From Marinomonas phaeophyticola (GTDB taxonomy: Bacteria; Pseudomonadota; Gammaproteobacteria; Pseudomonadales; Marinomonadaceae), in the NCBI RefSeq assembly GCF_026966905.1, contig NZ_JAPUBN010000020.1, positions 62,001 through 126,000 on the forward strand: 64,000 bases of DNA, written 5' to 3'. The position numbers and the translations under genes are program-made. The notes below the pieces were generated by a model, which did not search any database, was not told the DNA's origin, and was given only the letters and a program-made list of their open reading frames with translations. This document shows positions 36,759-46,296 of the stretch, in pieces (the first letter of the stretch is position 1; each line of letters opens with the position of its first letter).

Positions 36759-39347
36759 ATGCAAGCTATGCAAATACAATCACAAACAAGCTCTCTTACT
36801 GAGCCCAATGAACTTAAGGCCGAATTATCATGGTACCCTCTATCTGAGGGTACTTATGATGAAGCGTTTACTGAAAGTCGTACACCTCGGCCTCATTGGC
36901 AATCTCTATTTGAGAGTATTTCAACGCTTGGAAAGGAGGGCTTAAGCGATAGAGAGCGTCGAGCTCAGCGAATCCTTAGGGATGATGGTGCAACTTATAA
37001 TTTAGCCGCTGAACCCATGTCCCCAAAAATTTGGGGGTTAGACCCAATCCCTCTTATTTTAAATGATAAGGATTGGTTGCAGATTGAATCGTCTTTAATT
37101 GAACGGTCGTCTTTGTTTGACCTGATTCTAAAAGACATATATGGGCCTCGTAACTTAATAAAAGATGGCATCATTCCGCCAGAAGTTATTTATGGGCATC
37201 CTGGGTTCTTACGTGCTTGCCAAGGTATGTCGGTCCCTGGAAACCATAACCTACTCTTGCATGCTGTTGATATGGTACGTACTCAAAATGGTCGTTTTTG
37301 TGTCATTGGTGATCGTACACAAGCGCCAAGTGGTGCTGGTTATGCCCTTGAGAATAGAACCGTATTATCCAGAGTCATGCCAAGTATCTTTAGAGGAAGT
37401 AATGCGCATCGGTTAGCTTATTACTTTCAAGCTTTACGGAATATGTTGGCGAAGTTGGTTGCAGATAAAACGGACGACCCTCGCATAGTTATCATGACAT
37501 CAGGAGCGTATAGTAGCTCCTATTTTGAACAGGCTTTATTGGCCAATTATCTAGGCTATTCATTAGTTCAGGGGCGAGATTTAACGGTCCGTAATGGTCA
37601 TGTATGGTTAAAGTCTCTTCAAGGCCTTGAGAAAGTGGATGTGATCTTACGACGCGTGGACGATGCCTTTTGTGATCAGGCTGAATTAAGGTCTGACTCG
37701 TTTATGGGGGTGCCTGGCATTTTAGAGGCAATCCGCTCTGGTAATGTCGTTATGGCAAACCCGTTAGGGTCAGGCATATTGGAAACACCAGCTTTATTAA
37801 AATACTTACCAAAAATAAGTCAATATTTTTTGGGGCAAGACTTATCGATGGAATCGGTTCAGACTTGGTGGTGTGGCGATGCAGATGATTTTAAATTTGT
37901 AAAAGAAAACTTACGTAATTTAATCATTAAGCCAGCGATTAGAAGTGCATCCGCACCAAGCGTATATGGTCGACAGTTATCGAACCTTGAAGAAAGTCAG
38001 CTATTAGCACGGATTAAGCAAGCGCCACATCGATACACGGCTCAAAGCTATTTAGCCGCCTCTCATACACCTTCTTGGCAAAATGACGAAATTTGCTCAA
38101 GGCCTTCTATCCTTCGTACTTTCACTGTCTCAAATGAGGACAGTTATAGTGTTATGTCGGGCGGTTTGACAAGAGTGTGTGCAGGAGAAAATGACACCAT
38201 TGTCACCAATTATAATGGGTCGATGAGTAAAGACACTTGGGTCATGTCTGATGAATCCAGAAATGATTTAACGCTTGTTAATAAACAGGAAGCACCGCAT
38301 GGAATACATCATTCCAACTTACCTAGTCGAGTAGTAGAAAACCTATTTTGGATGGGGCGCTATTCTGAACGAGCTGAGATGACAATGCGCTTATTAAGAA
38401 CCGTCTTTTCTCAAATGAATGGGGTGGACTCGTTACCAAAAGAGTGCCGTGATGTGCTTTTTAAGGCGGTATCCGTTCAAACGGGTTGTATTCCGGGATT
38501 TTGTGAAGAGTCGGAGGCGTTATTAAACAATCCTGAGCCTGAGTTTGTTGCTATTGTTGCTGATGGCACACGCATAGGTTCGGTTAAATCAAACCTGTTA
38601 GCACTATTGACCTGTGCTGAAGAAATAAAAGAGATGCTTTCAGCAGATACCCGAAAAATCATCAACAATCTTCGAGATTACTTGTTTGAATTGGATCGTG
38701 CGTACATCAATGGTTTACCTGAAGCTCCTGAAGAATCGTTGGACAGTTTAGTTACTTGCTTATTGGCTCTTTCAGGTTTGAATCATGAAAGTATGTTGCG
38801 TGGTATTGATTGGAAGTTTCAGGAAATTGGTAGACGAACGGAAAGGGCAATTCAGACCGCGACTTTATTAAGATCGACCTTGACGGTTTCCTTATCACAA
38901 TTAAACCAGCAACAAGTACTCGAGTCTGTTTTACTTAGTGTCGAAGCGCTAATTTCATTTCGAAGAAGGTATCGAACACAAGTAGAAGTCGAGTATGGAT
39001 TAGATCTACTTATGTTAGATGAGACCAACCCAAGGTCTTTATATTATCAAATTAATCAATTACAAAATTTGGTGAACGAGTTACCTAGAAGTAAAACCGC
39101 GTTGAGAGACATGAGTGCAGAAGTTCGTCTTATTATGCAATCATTAAATGACATCCAATTAGCGAACCTAGATGCGTTATCGGTTGTTGATCCAGTGACA
39201 GATCAAAGAGAAAAATTAAATCAGCTGATGATGGAATTAGAAGAAAACCTTGTGTTATTTACGTCAAAAATCAGTGATAAATATTTTGATCATAAAACAA
39301 GTGGACCACAAAAGCTTGTGAGTACCGAGTGGGGAAATGATGTATGA
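36759..39347 (+). CDS. Circularly permuted ATP-grasp fused to alpha-E domain (second copy)
   Basis: A fusion of about 862 aa joining both activities of the first two operon genes in one chain. Residues about 60-500 are ATP-grasp: RRAQRILRDDGATYNL, RTQAPSGAGYALENRTVLSR, VDVILRRVDDAFCDQAELR and LTRVCAGENDTIVTNYNGS. Residues about 520-850 are alpha-E, starting LPSRVVENLFWMGRYSERAE. The loop after the conserved LIIKPA reads IRSASAPSVYG and lacks the Gly-rich ESGGYG of the first copy, so nucleotide binding may differ. The start is uncertain: no clear ribosome site precedes this ATG or a TTG at 36741. It lies just after the DUF2126 stop and overlaps the next gene by ATGA. Confidence 0.9.
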   Translation: MQAMQIQSQTSSLTEPNELKAELSWYPLSEGTYDEAFTESRTPRPHWQSLFESISTLGKEGLSDRERRAQRILRDDGATYNLAAEPMSPKIWGLDPIPLILNDKDWLQIESSLIERSSLFDLILKDIYGPRNLIKDGIIPPEVIYGHPGFLRACQGMSVPGNHNLLLHAVDMVRTQNGRFCVIGDRTQAPSGAGYALENRTVLSRVMPSIFRGSNAHRLAYYFQALRNMLAKLVADKTDDPRIVIMTSGAYSSSYFEQALLANYLGYSLVQGRDLTVRNGHVWLKSLQGLEKVDVILRRVDDAFCDQAELRSDSFMGVPGILEAIRSGNVVMANPLGSGILETPALLKYLPKISQYFLGQDLSMESVQTWWCGDADDFKFVKENLRNLIIKPAIRSASAPSVYGRQLSNLEESQLLARIKQAPHRYTAQSYLAASHTPSWQNDEICSRPSILRTFTVSNEDSYSVMSGGLTRVCAGENDTIVTNYNGSMSKDTWVMSDESRNDLTLVNKQEAPHGIHHSNLPSRVVENLFWMGRYSERAEMTMRLLRTVFSQMNGVDSLPKECRDVLFKAVSVQTGCIPGFCEESEALLNNPEPEFVAIVADGTRIGSVKSNLLALLTCAEEIKEMLSADTRKIINNLRDYLFELDRAYINGLPEAPEESLDSLVTCLLALSGLNHESMLRGIDWKFQEIGRRTERAIQTATLLRSTLTVSLSQLNQQQVLESVLLSVEALISFRRRYRTQVEVEYGLDLLMLDETNPRSLYYQINQLQNLVNELPRSKTALRDMSAEVRLIMQSLNDIQLANLDALSVVDPVTDQREKLNQLMMELEENLVLFTSKISDKYFDHKTSGPQKLVSTEWGNDV

Positions 39348-40234
39348 GGTATCGAGTTCGTCATATTACAGAGTATAAATACGTTACCCCCGTGTCTTTA
39401 TGCTACAACGTTGCTCATTTATTACCTCGTGACACCCTGACTCAACGTTGTTTAAAGAGCTCTATTCAAGTACACCCAGAGCCGATTAGCCAGCAGGAGA
39501 GAACGGATTACTTTGGTAATAAATCATTTTATTTTTCGGTGCAAGATGCACATAAAAAACTGGTAATCGACGTGGTTAGTGAACTTAAAATAGCCACAAA
39601 TATTGTATTGCCTAACTTAAATCAAGGACCAACATGTAAGGAGTACCTTGATTTGTTAGCGGTGTCTAAATCCCCAGATTTTCTAGAGTCCAGAGAGTTT
39701 TTGTTGGATTCACCAATGATTCGTGCTTCTGCATCTTTAGCGGATTATGCTCGTGAGGTATTTCAAGACGATGAACCATTATTGTTAGCGTTAAGAAAGT
39801 TCACAACTAAAATTTTTACGGAATTCAAGTTCGATCCCAATGTCACGACCGTTGCGACTCCCCTTGATCAAGTACTCAAATTAAAAGGCGGCGTGTGCCA
39901 GGATTTTGCGCATCTTGCGATTGGTTGTTTAAGATCTTTAGGTTTCCCGACTCGCTATATGAGTGGGTATCTTGAAACTTTGCCACCACCTGGTAAGGAA
40001 AAATTAATTGGAGCGGATGCCTCCCATGCTTGGTTCTCAGTTTTTTTGCCGGATCTTGGTTGGGTTGAATTTGATCCAACTAATGATGTTATGCCTACGA
40101 CACAGCATTTGGTTACTGCTTGGGGGCGGGATTATTCAGATGTGACCCCTTTACAAGGCGTGATTTTTGATGGTGGGGAGGGGCAAACCTTGTCTGTATC
40201 CGTTGATGTGCAAAGGCTTGCCGCTTTAAATTAA
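39344..40234 (+). CDS. Transglutaminase-like cysteine peptidase-fold protein (second copy)
   Basis: A 296-aa protein with an N-terminal bacterial transglutaminase-associated domain (MRYRVRHITEYKYVTPVSLC) and a transglutaminase core with a complete triad: Cys in LKGGVCQDFAHLAIG (near residue 184), His in ADASHAWFSVFLPD and Asp in VEFDPTND. In this gene context it probably cleaves or transfers amide bonds in a peptide made or altered by the ATP-grasp enzymes. It overlaps the preceding gene by 4 bases and is the last gene of the operon. No Anbu proteasome-like gene, a frequent companion, follows. Confidence 0.92.
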   Translation: MRYRVRHITEYKYVTPVSLCYNVAHLLPRDTLTQRCLKSSIQVHPEPISQQERTDYFGNKSFYFSVQDAHKKLVIDVVSELKIATNIVLPNLNQGPTCKEYLDLLAVSKSPDFLESREFLLDSPMIRASASLADYAREVFQDDEPLLLALRKFTTKIFTEFKFDPNVTTVATPLDQVLKLKGGVCQDFAHLAIGCLRSLGFPTRYMSGYLETLPPPGKEKLIGADASHAWFSVFLPDLGWVEFDPTNDVMPTTQHLVTAWGRDYSDVTPLQGVIFDGGEGQTLSVSVDVQRLAALN

Positions 40235-40343
40235 CCTATTCTTGAACGTCTACTGGACACATTCCTGTATTTGATCTGGTAGGCTTTGATGCAACGTAAA
40301 TTGTCCTTTTAGATTCTCTATGAACATTATTTAGTGAGTTGTC

Positions 40344-41480
40344 ATGACGTCTCCCAGTCAAGCCTATAAGAAACTTATTCAACAAGATAAAATCGACTTT
40401 GATGAAAGTCAGCAAGATGCCTTGAGTGCCTTAGATCAATTATTTAATCAGCTAACACGGGGCAGGGAAATGGCTATTGGTGCTCAATCCTCGTCTAATG
40501 CATTAGGCGTATACATGTGGGGGCAAGTTGGTCGAGGTAAGACATTACTCATGAATTTGTTCTATCAGTCGTTGCCTGAGGGATTAGGGAAACGTCTGCA
40601 CTTTCATCATTTCATGGCGGATTTACATAAAGATTTGAATCGAACACAGGGCGTGAGTGATCCATTAAAAGTCATTGCTAAAAAAATGGCTCAAGAGGTA
40701 AAGGTCATTTGCTTCGATGAGTTCTTTGTTTCGGATATTGCTGATGCCATGTTACTTGGTGGTTTGATAGAGGCGTTATTTGAACATGGTGTGTATCTAG
40801 TCGCGACATCCAATATTCCGGTTGTGAACTTGTTTCAAAATCAGCTACAAAAAGAACGTTTTAAACCGACTATTGAATTATTGAATAGGCATTTACAGAG
40901 TTTTGAATTATCTGGCGAGGTGGATTACCGTTATCGCTTACCTCTTGACCAAGCTATTTATTTTGTAGAGAAAGAAGTACTGCAACAAGAGATTATTTCT
41001 CGCTTATTTCTAGCAGATGATTGTAAGCAGCAAGAGATACAGGTCAACGGCCGTGATATTTTTGTCTTAGCTAGCTCAAAACAAAGCGTGTGGTTTGACT
41101 TTGTCGGCCTGTGTGAAGGGCCTCGATCATCAAATGACTATATAGAATTGGCAAAACGTTATCGGCATATGGTCGTATCGGGCATACCGGAATTAAGTAA
41201 TGAACCTTATGAACGGATTAAAGCAAGAGGCACGGAAGATGGTGCTGTTGGCTCAGGGGTAACTGGGGCTCGACAAATAACTCTGGGAGTAAATGATGAC
41301 GCTGTCCGACGGTTCATTAGTTTAGTTGATGAATGTTATGACCAAAGAGTTGTGATGTATTTTCAGGCGGATGTGCCTCTTGATGCACTTTATTGTAATG
41401 GTGCTTTACAGTTTGAATTTAGAAGGACCTTAAGTAGAATAACAGAGATGCAAACGGCGTCCTATTTATTCATGCTATAA
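40344..41480 (+). CDS. zapE: ZapE (AFG1-like) division-associated ATPase
   Basis: A 378-aa P-loop ATPase of the AFG1/ZapE family, which in E. coli associates with the Z-ring during stress and constriction. Walker A is GVYMWGQVGRGKTLLMNLF (near residue 55), Walker B is VICFDEFFVSDIADAMLL, and sensor residues lie in VATSNIPVVNLFQ. The C-terminal ISRITEMQTASYL tail is typical. It is transcribed alone, 109 bases after the ATP-grasp operon, and ends at a terminator. Confidence 0.93.
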   Translation: MTSPSQAYKKLIQQDKIDFDESQQDALSALDQLFNQLTRGREMAIGAQSSSNALGVYMWGQVGRGKTLLMNLFYQSLPEGLGKRLHFHHFMADLHKDLNRTQGVSDPLKVIAKKMAQEVKVICFDEFFVSDIADAMLLGGLIEALFEHGVYLVATSNIPVVNLFQNQLQKERFKPTIELLNRHLQSFELSGEVDYRYRLPLDQAIYFVEKEVLQQEIISRLFLADDCKQQEIQVNGRDIFVLASSKQSVWFDFVGLCEGPRSSNDYIELAKRYRHMVVSGIPELSNEPYERIKARGTEDGAVGSGVTGARQITLGVNDDAVRRFISLVDECYDQRVVMYFQADVPLDALYCNGALQFEFRRTLSRITEMQTASYLFML

Positions 41481-41483
41481 AAA

Positions 41484-41513
41484 AAGCCTCTTAGTGACTT
41501 TACTAGGAGGCTT
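41484..41513. terminator. Terminator between convergent zapE and esterase-like gene
   Basis: A 12-bp stem, AAGCCTCTTAGT with ACTAGGAGGCTT (one G-U), around a 6-base loop. It is preceded by an A-run that becomes a U-run on the minus strand. It can stop both convergent transcripts. Confidence 0.75.
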
Positions 41514-41571
41514 CCTTCTTATCTTTCGTTCTTTATTTTAGAGCCTGAGTTCACCTAACTTTCATCGTAGC

Positions 41572-43746
41572 TTAGTAATTTCCGGCTTTAAAAAACATGG
41601 TTTCTCCAGAACTGTCATCTACGCCATCATTATCTGTCATAGCATACGCTTGACCTTTGGTATCAATGGCAAACCCTTCTAACTTATCTGTTATAAAGCC
41701 ATTAAGTGAGGCTAAATCAGGAATAAAATCGCGAACCATTTGTTTTTTAACAAGAGGTAATTGACCACCTAATTTAGCAGGAACCATTTCAGATTTGGCG
41801 ATTTTATAAAGACGCTTGATTTTTGCGGCAGAGCCTATTTGATTGTCACGTTCAACTACGTAAACAGAGTCACCGTAGGCGGTAATTTCAGATAACCCAA
41901 TCCAACCTTTATTGGAGGCTTCGGTAGGATAAGCAACGGCTCCCCACTCTTTGGTTTTAGTATTGTAAGAAACTAATTTTACTCTATTATCCGCATCGTC
42001 CTTCCATTGACGTTGGATAGCAATCCATAAAGTATCACCTATACGAGTGATACCTTCAGCACCAAAGCGCTTTTCGACGGCAAGGAGTTCACCAGGAAAG
42101 GAGACTTCTTGTTTAATCTCACCCTTCGAATTGACATTATATAGGGCATGTGGAGTCAGCTTATCTGTACGACCTTCTGATGCAATCCAAAATCCTCCTT
42201 TCCCGTCCAGTGTAATGCCTTCTTGGTCTAATTTCTGTGCTGGCATACCATGACGAGTGACGGCTGTTGCTTTAATGATACGGGCAGGCGTTTGATTGGC
42301 GTCAATGGTAAAAATTTGAGGCTGGCTACTGTAAAAACTGTCATTCACGGCATAAAAAATACCTTCTTTTTTATCATCCGCCACTAAACCAGATAAAGCC
42401 CCCCAACCAATAGGGCGGTTATCTTGCATCATTGATTCTATTTGAGGATATAAAGACGCTTGATCAGCCAATTTATAAAGCATGACATGGGCTCTTACAC
42501 CACCGTCTTTAATTAGATCTGTTTCATTCGCACTAACAATTAAATTACGCTCTGGAATAGCTATTGCAGACTCTGGTGATAACCCGGAAGGTAATAGTTG
42601 AATAAATTCCGGTTCGCCTCCGGTATCTTTATACACACCAATAATAGAGGATCGTTCAGCAAGAACAAATATATAGGTGTCTTCTCCAAAGGTAGCGACC
42701 TCTAACCCTTCAGGTTCTACACCTTTGTTGCCTGAACGTTTTTCAGGGTAATGACCTGCCATTGCCACACGGAATTCAAAATCGAGCCCTGACTCATACA
42801 TGATTCGTCCGTCTTTGTGAAAAATAGTAAAGCTACGAGACCCTCCTTCAAAATCACCTTCATTGGCGGTGACGAAACGGTCATTATCAATCCATTTGAC
42901 TGAATCTGGCTCACGTTTTCTATTTAGCTGTACTCCGTCAAACGTGAGTGCTCTTTCCTCTTTTAAATCTACATTATATAGATCGACACTACCTGCTGAG
43001 AAATGGTTGAGGGTTTTTCCTGTATTACCATCAATGATGGCTATGTGATTATTTTCTTGCAAGGTTACTACGATTTCATTGAGTTCATTAATGGCAACAA
43101 ACTCAGGTTCAGGATCTGAAGGTGCAATTTCAGATAACCCTGTTAAATTAATGATTTTTTGATTATTACAAGCTAATTCGCCATCTTTGACTGGCGTGAT
43201 GATCAAGCTTCCTGCAGGGTATTGTGGTAGCGCTCCGTCGTTTAAGTCTTCGTCTCTTTCATTCTCAATGGCAGTCGCCACAAAAGACATGTCTGGGGAG
43301 ACGGCTACAGAATCAGGTTGTCCTCCTAAATCACAGCGAGAGGTCACTGTTTGGTCTGCTAAATTCACTGCCGCTAAGTATCCGCTTGGTACTGTGTAGC
43401 TAACGGATGTATTTACACCAGTAATGGCGTGTGTTTGAGTCATGCTAACGGATGTAGGCTCTCCTCCGAGCGAAATAAACCCTGCCGCTTTAGGGTTATT
43501 TTCATCTGTAATATTAATAAAGCCTAAACCTCCTAATGGGCTATCAGTGTAAATAACGGTTAGGCCATCTTTTGAAGCGGTAATGATTTCAGCAGACGTT
43601 TCTTGGTCTTTTTTTGCATCAGAGGGGAGGTTATTGGCTGTTGACCAAGATGAAATGCGTTGGAAATAATCTGCTTGAGCAAAAGTAGATACACTAATTG
43701 CGCTGATTAAAAGAGCAATGTGTTTCTTTGATAGCATCTGTTTCAT
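41572..43746 (-). CDS. Exported beta-propeller protein with esterase-like activity of phytase domain
   Basis: A 724-aa secreted protein with a signal peptide (MKQMLSKKHIALLISAISVS, cleavage near AQA). The N-terminal 350 residues have beta-propeller repeats (GGEPTSVSMTQTHAI, GGQPDSVAVSPDMSFVATA). The C-terminal part, from about 440, resembles the esterase-like activity of phytase domain (GALSGLVADD, KLDQEGITLDGKGGFWIASE, FGAEGITRIGDTLWIAIQRQ, KLEGFAIDTKGQAYAMTDND). The upstream ATG at 43788 lacks the signal peptide context, so 43746 is used. Activity on phosphate esters is suggested by the family only; no Pho box was found upstream. Confidence 0.8.
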   Translation of the reverse strand: MKQMLSKKHIALLISAISVSTFAQADYFQRISSWSTANNLPSDAKKDQETSAEIITASKDGLTVIYTDSPLGGLGFINITDENNPKAAGFISLGGEPTSVSMTQTHAITGVNTSVSYTVPSGYLAAVNLADQTVTSRCDLGGQPDSVAVSPDMSFVATAIENERDEDLNDGALPQYPAGSLIITPVKDGELACNNQKIINLTGLSEIAPSDPEPEFVAINELNEIVVTLQENNHIAIIDGNTGKTLNHFSAGSVDLYNVDLKEERALTFDGVQLNRKREPDSVKWIDNDRFVTANEGDFEGGSRSFTIFHKDGRIMYESGLDFEFRVAMAGHYPEKRSGNKGVEPEGLEVATFGEDTYIFVLAERSSIIGVYKDTGGEPEFIQLLPSGLSPESAIAIPERNLIVSANETDLIKDGGVRAHVMLYKLADQASLYPQIESMMQDNRPIGWGALSGLVADDKKEGIFYAVNDSFYSSQPQIFTIDANQTPARIIKATAVTRHGMPAQKLDQEGITLDGKGGFWIASEGRTDKLTPHALYNVNSKGEIKQEVSFPGELLAVEKRFGAEGITRIGDTLWIAIQRQWKDDADNRVKLVSYNTKTKEWGAVAYPTEASNKGWIGLSEITAYGDSVYVVERDNQIGSAAKIKRLYKIAKSEMVPAKLGGQLPLVKKQMVRDFIPDLASLNGFITDKLEGFAIDTKGQAYAMTDNDGVDDSSGETMFFKAGNY

Positions 43747-43829
43747 TACTTTCAAACCTTTTATGTGAATAAAGTGAGTTTGAAGCATAGAAAAAGTATG
43801 TTTCGTTTTTATGAATTAGAGAGAAATAA

Positions 43830-43868
43830 AAAACCAACGCACACTTTGGGTTGATGTTTGTTGGCTTT
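43830..43868 (-). terminator. Terminator of speD (minus strand)
   Basis: Read on the minus strand, AAAGCCAAC pairs with GTTGGTTTT (one G-U) across a loop of about 21 bases, and is followed by a T-run. It starts 21 bases after the speD stop. The long loop makes it less certain. Confidence 0.5.
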
Positions 43869-43888
43869 ATCGTGGCGCTCTATTTTAT

Positions 43889-44818
43889 TTACTTTAATTT
43901 GTGAGCTCGTAGAGGGTTCTCTTGAGTTTGCATGTATTCGTAGAACCTCATGGTGTAACCACATGATAACGGCTCTTCAATTTGATTCATCAGTAGGTGA
44001 TTCTTTGCGTCGACATTAGGAATGCCATTAAAGCTGATAATATCAAAGCTACTCGGTTGAAGAATTGATATAAGTTTATTAAAAATTTCGCAGTTCGTTG
44101 GTGTTAGATCAAGATTGGTTTCAAAGCTCACATAGGAGCTTTCTTCTTGAGGTGTAATATGCATAGTCGCATAGAAACCATCTTTAAGCGCATTCATAGA
44201 ATAGCCAAAAGGTTCAAAGACAAAGTCGTTAATTTCAAAGCCAGGAAGAATGTCTTCAAAATTCATTAGGGTACGAATGGTTTGAGCATCTTGACCTTCG
44301 CTGCGTAAATAGTTAGCGACAGGACCTTGAATATGATACATCAGCAGTTCATAGGTGTAATCATTATCATCAGGAACATAAGGTTTATCCAGGTGATAAA
44401 TGTAATTATGATGTGTATCTAGGTTACCTAATTGGTAAGCGACACCGGACATCCTTTTTTGTAAGGAGCTGATGTCTTCGGCAAAGGAGGATTTTTGTAG
44501 ATGTGATTGGTACTCATTTTTACGTTGGAAAATAACAGATAGAATTTGATCTTTTTCAAAAATGTCCATAAAGGTTTTTACAGACTCAACGAGCGTGGTT
44601 GTACCACAAGTCAGCATAACAAAGTGGTGTTCCCATACAAACAAGCTAGATTCGGACAGCAAGTAAGCATCGCATTTATCGTTTGAAATGTTTGAAAGAA
44701 TTGTGGCGTTACATGTAGCGACCATTTTTTCCCAAAATGGCTGCCCTAGAGAGCGAAGAGAAGGCGCATTTTCAGCAACAACGACTTCTACCTTTTTTTC
44801 CGAACCTTCAAAGAACAT
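43889..44818 (-). CDS. S-adenosylmethionine decarboxylase proenzyme, eukaryotic-type
   Basis: Makes decarboxylated SAM, the aminopropyl donor for spermidine. The 309-aa protein resembles the eukaryotic family (animal/plant AdoMetDC), not the short E. coli or Bacillus SpeD. It starts MFFEGSEKKVEV; the self-cleavage site is LLSESSLFVWEHH, where the second Ser of ESS gives the pyruvoyl group. It keeps TCGTTTLVESV with the catalytic Cys, FQRKNEY, and FGYSMNALKDG to HITPQEESSYVSFETN. The ATG at 44818 is preferred (GGAGGG upstream, and the family start) over 44866. No spermidine synthase gene is in the window. Horizontal origin is plausible. Confidence 0.88.
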   Translation of the reverse strand: MFFEGSEKKVEVVVAENAPSLRSLGQPFWEKMVATCNATILSNISNDKCDAYLLSESSLFVWEHHFVMLTCGTTTLVESVKTFMDIFEKDQILSVIFQRKNEYQSHLQKSSFAEDISSLQKRMSGVAYQLGNLDTHHNYIYHLDKPYVPDDNDYTYELLMYHIQGPVANYLRSEGQDAQTIRTLMNFEDILPGFEINDFVFEPFGYSMNALKDGFYATMHITPQEESSYVSFETNLDLTPTNCEIFNKLISILQPSSFDIISFNGIPNVDAKNHLLMNQIEEPLSCGYTMRFYEYMQTQENPLRAHKLK

Positions 44819-45075
44819 CAAATCTTTTACCCTCCAATTTACAGCACCTTTGGCGGTGAATAGCACCGCACTCTTAAAGGTGGCTATTGTAGCGGTAAAT
44901 ACTAAAATCTAAAAAGAAAATGTACTAAAAATCAAAAAAGCTTATTTTCAATATACGCTATGTATTGCCTAAAGTCTTATTTGTAACCGAAGTTCGAATA
45001 TTGTGTCGTTTTGTAAATAAAGATTGTATTATTCTTGAAGGTATTGATTTTTAAGTAACTTTCAGAGGGATTATA

Positions 45076-46296
45076 ATGTCGAGCTTGAATGAAAAAAACG
45101 TAATAGCAGGGAAAGCGTCACGTATAATCTTGCTTGCATGTTTAACTTCTGTTGGTATTGGGCAGTCATTTATTTTTACCTCTCTTCCTCCAATTGGTCG
45201 AGAAATAGGGCTCTCCGATGTGCGCATTAGTAGCATTATTACTATCGGTGCGATTTTCTTCGTTATCGGTGCGTTTCTTTGGGGAGGGATAATTGCTCGT
45301 ATAGGGAGAATGAAGTCCATACTTTTTGGTATGTCTTCATATGTCATTACCTTAGGCTTTACAGGGTTTGTATTACAACAGTCTTTATTAAAAAGCTTGC
45401 CTGCAGAGACTACCTATTACCTTTTAATCTGTTTAAGAATTGTATTTGGTTTGGGTATTTCGGGAATAGTTCCAGCCATTCAAACATATTTAGTTCTCCA
45501 TGGTGATCCGAATAAACGCAGTTCTACCATAGCATCCATAGGTGCTTCCTTTAGTATTGGGATGATTTTAGGCCCAGCACTTGCTTCTTTTGCGAGTAGT
45601 ATTAGTTTAACTGCTCCCTTTTATTTAATTGCTGCGTTCGCTGTATTGTTATTTTTATTGGTCTTTCTTATTGTAAAAGATACGACACACGTCAAAGTTA
45701 TGATCAAACCGAAAAGCATTAATTGGCTCAAACATCCTGCTTTACCTTTTTTAATTATGTCGACTCTGGTTATTTTAGGTATTACTGGTATCCAACAAAT
45801 TATGGGATTTTTATTGCAAGACCGGTTTGGTTGGAGTGCCGTAGAAACGACGACTCAATTAGGCTATGCCATGATGGTGATGTCATTAATGAGTATTCTT
45901 GTGCAGATGGTGTTGGTACCGAAGTTTGAACTTGGGCCTACTATGTTGATTTATTTAGGTGTGCTCTTTGCCGTAATTGCGCAAGTTTGCTTTATTACTA
46001 TGCAATCGTATTTTGGTATTGTTCTTGCTATGGGATTATTTGGTATTTGTTGTGGATTCCTATTTCCAGGGGTAATTACTGCACAAACGATATTAGCTGA
46101 AAATGATGAGCAAAGTCGGTTAGCGAGCGTGAACGCTTCCCTACAAGGTGTAGGTGGTGCGTCGGGACCCATTTTAATGGCGTCTTTATATCAGATAAAC
46201 TCAACCATTCCGTTTGTTTTTCTCGGCATAGCTTACCTTATTTTGTTTATGGCTTTTTTGCATTATAAAGTGAGAATTCACCATAAAATAGCGTAA
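45076..46296 (+). CDS. Major facilitator superfamily transporter
   Basis: A 406-aa inner-membrane protein with about 12 TM helices in two halves. The conserved loop between TM2 and TM3 is GGIIARIGRMKSILFG (MFS motif A). LRIVFGLGISGIVPAIQTYL in the first half and GASFSIGMILGPALASFAS (motif C-like, after TM4) suggest a drug/H+ antiporter-type member. AGAGGG precedes the ATG. It is divergent from speD, about 257 bases away. The substrate is unknown; a polyamine link is possible only from position. Confidence 0.87.
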   Translation: MSSLNEKNVIAGKASRIILLACLTSVGIGQSFIFTSLPPIGREIGLSDVRISSIITIGAIFFVIGAFLWGGIIARIGRMKSILFGMSSYVITLGFTGFVLQQSLLKSLPAETTYYLLICLRIVFGLGISGIVPAIQTYLVLHGDPNKRSSTIASIGASFSIGMILGPALASFASSISLTAPFYLIAAFAVLLFLLVFLIVKDTTHVKVMIKPKSINWLKHPALPFLIMSTLVILGITGIQQIMGFLLQDRFGWSAVETTTQLGYAMMVMSLMSILVQMVLVPKFELGPTMLIYLGVLFAVIAQVCFITMQSYFGIVLAMGLFGICCGFLFPGVITAQTILAENDEQSRLASVNASLQGVGGASGPILMASLYQINSTIPFVFLGIAYLILFMAFLHYKVRIHHKIA

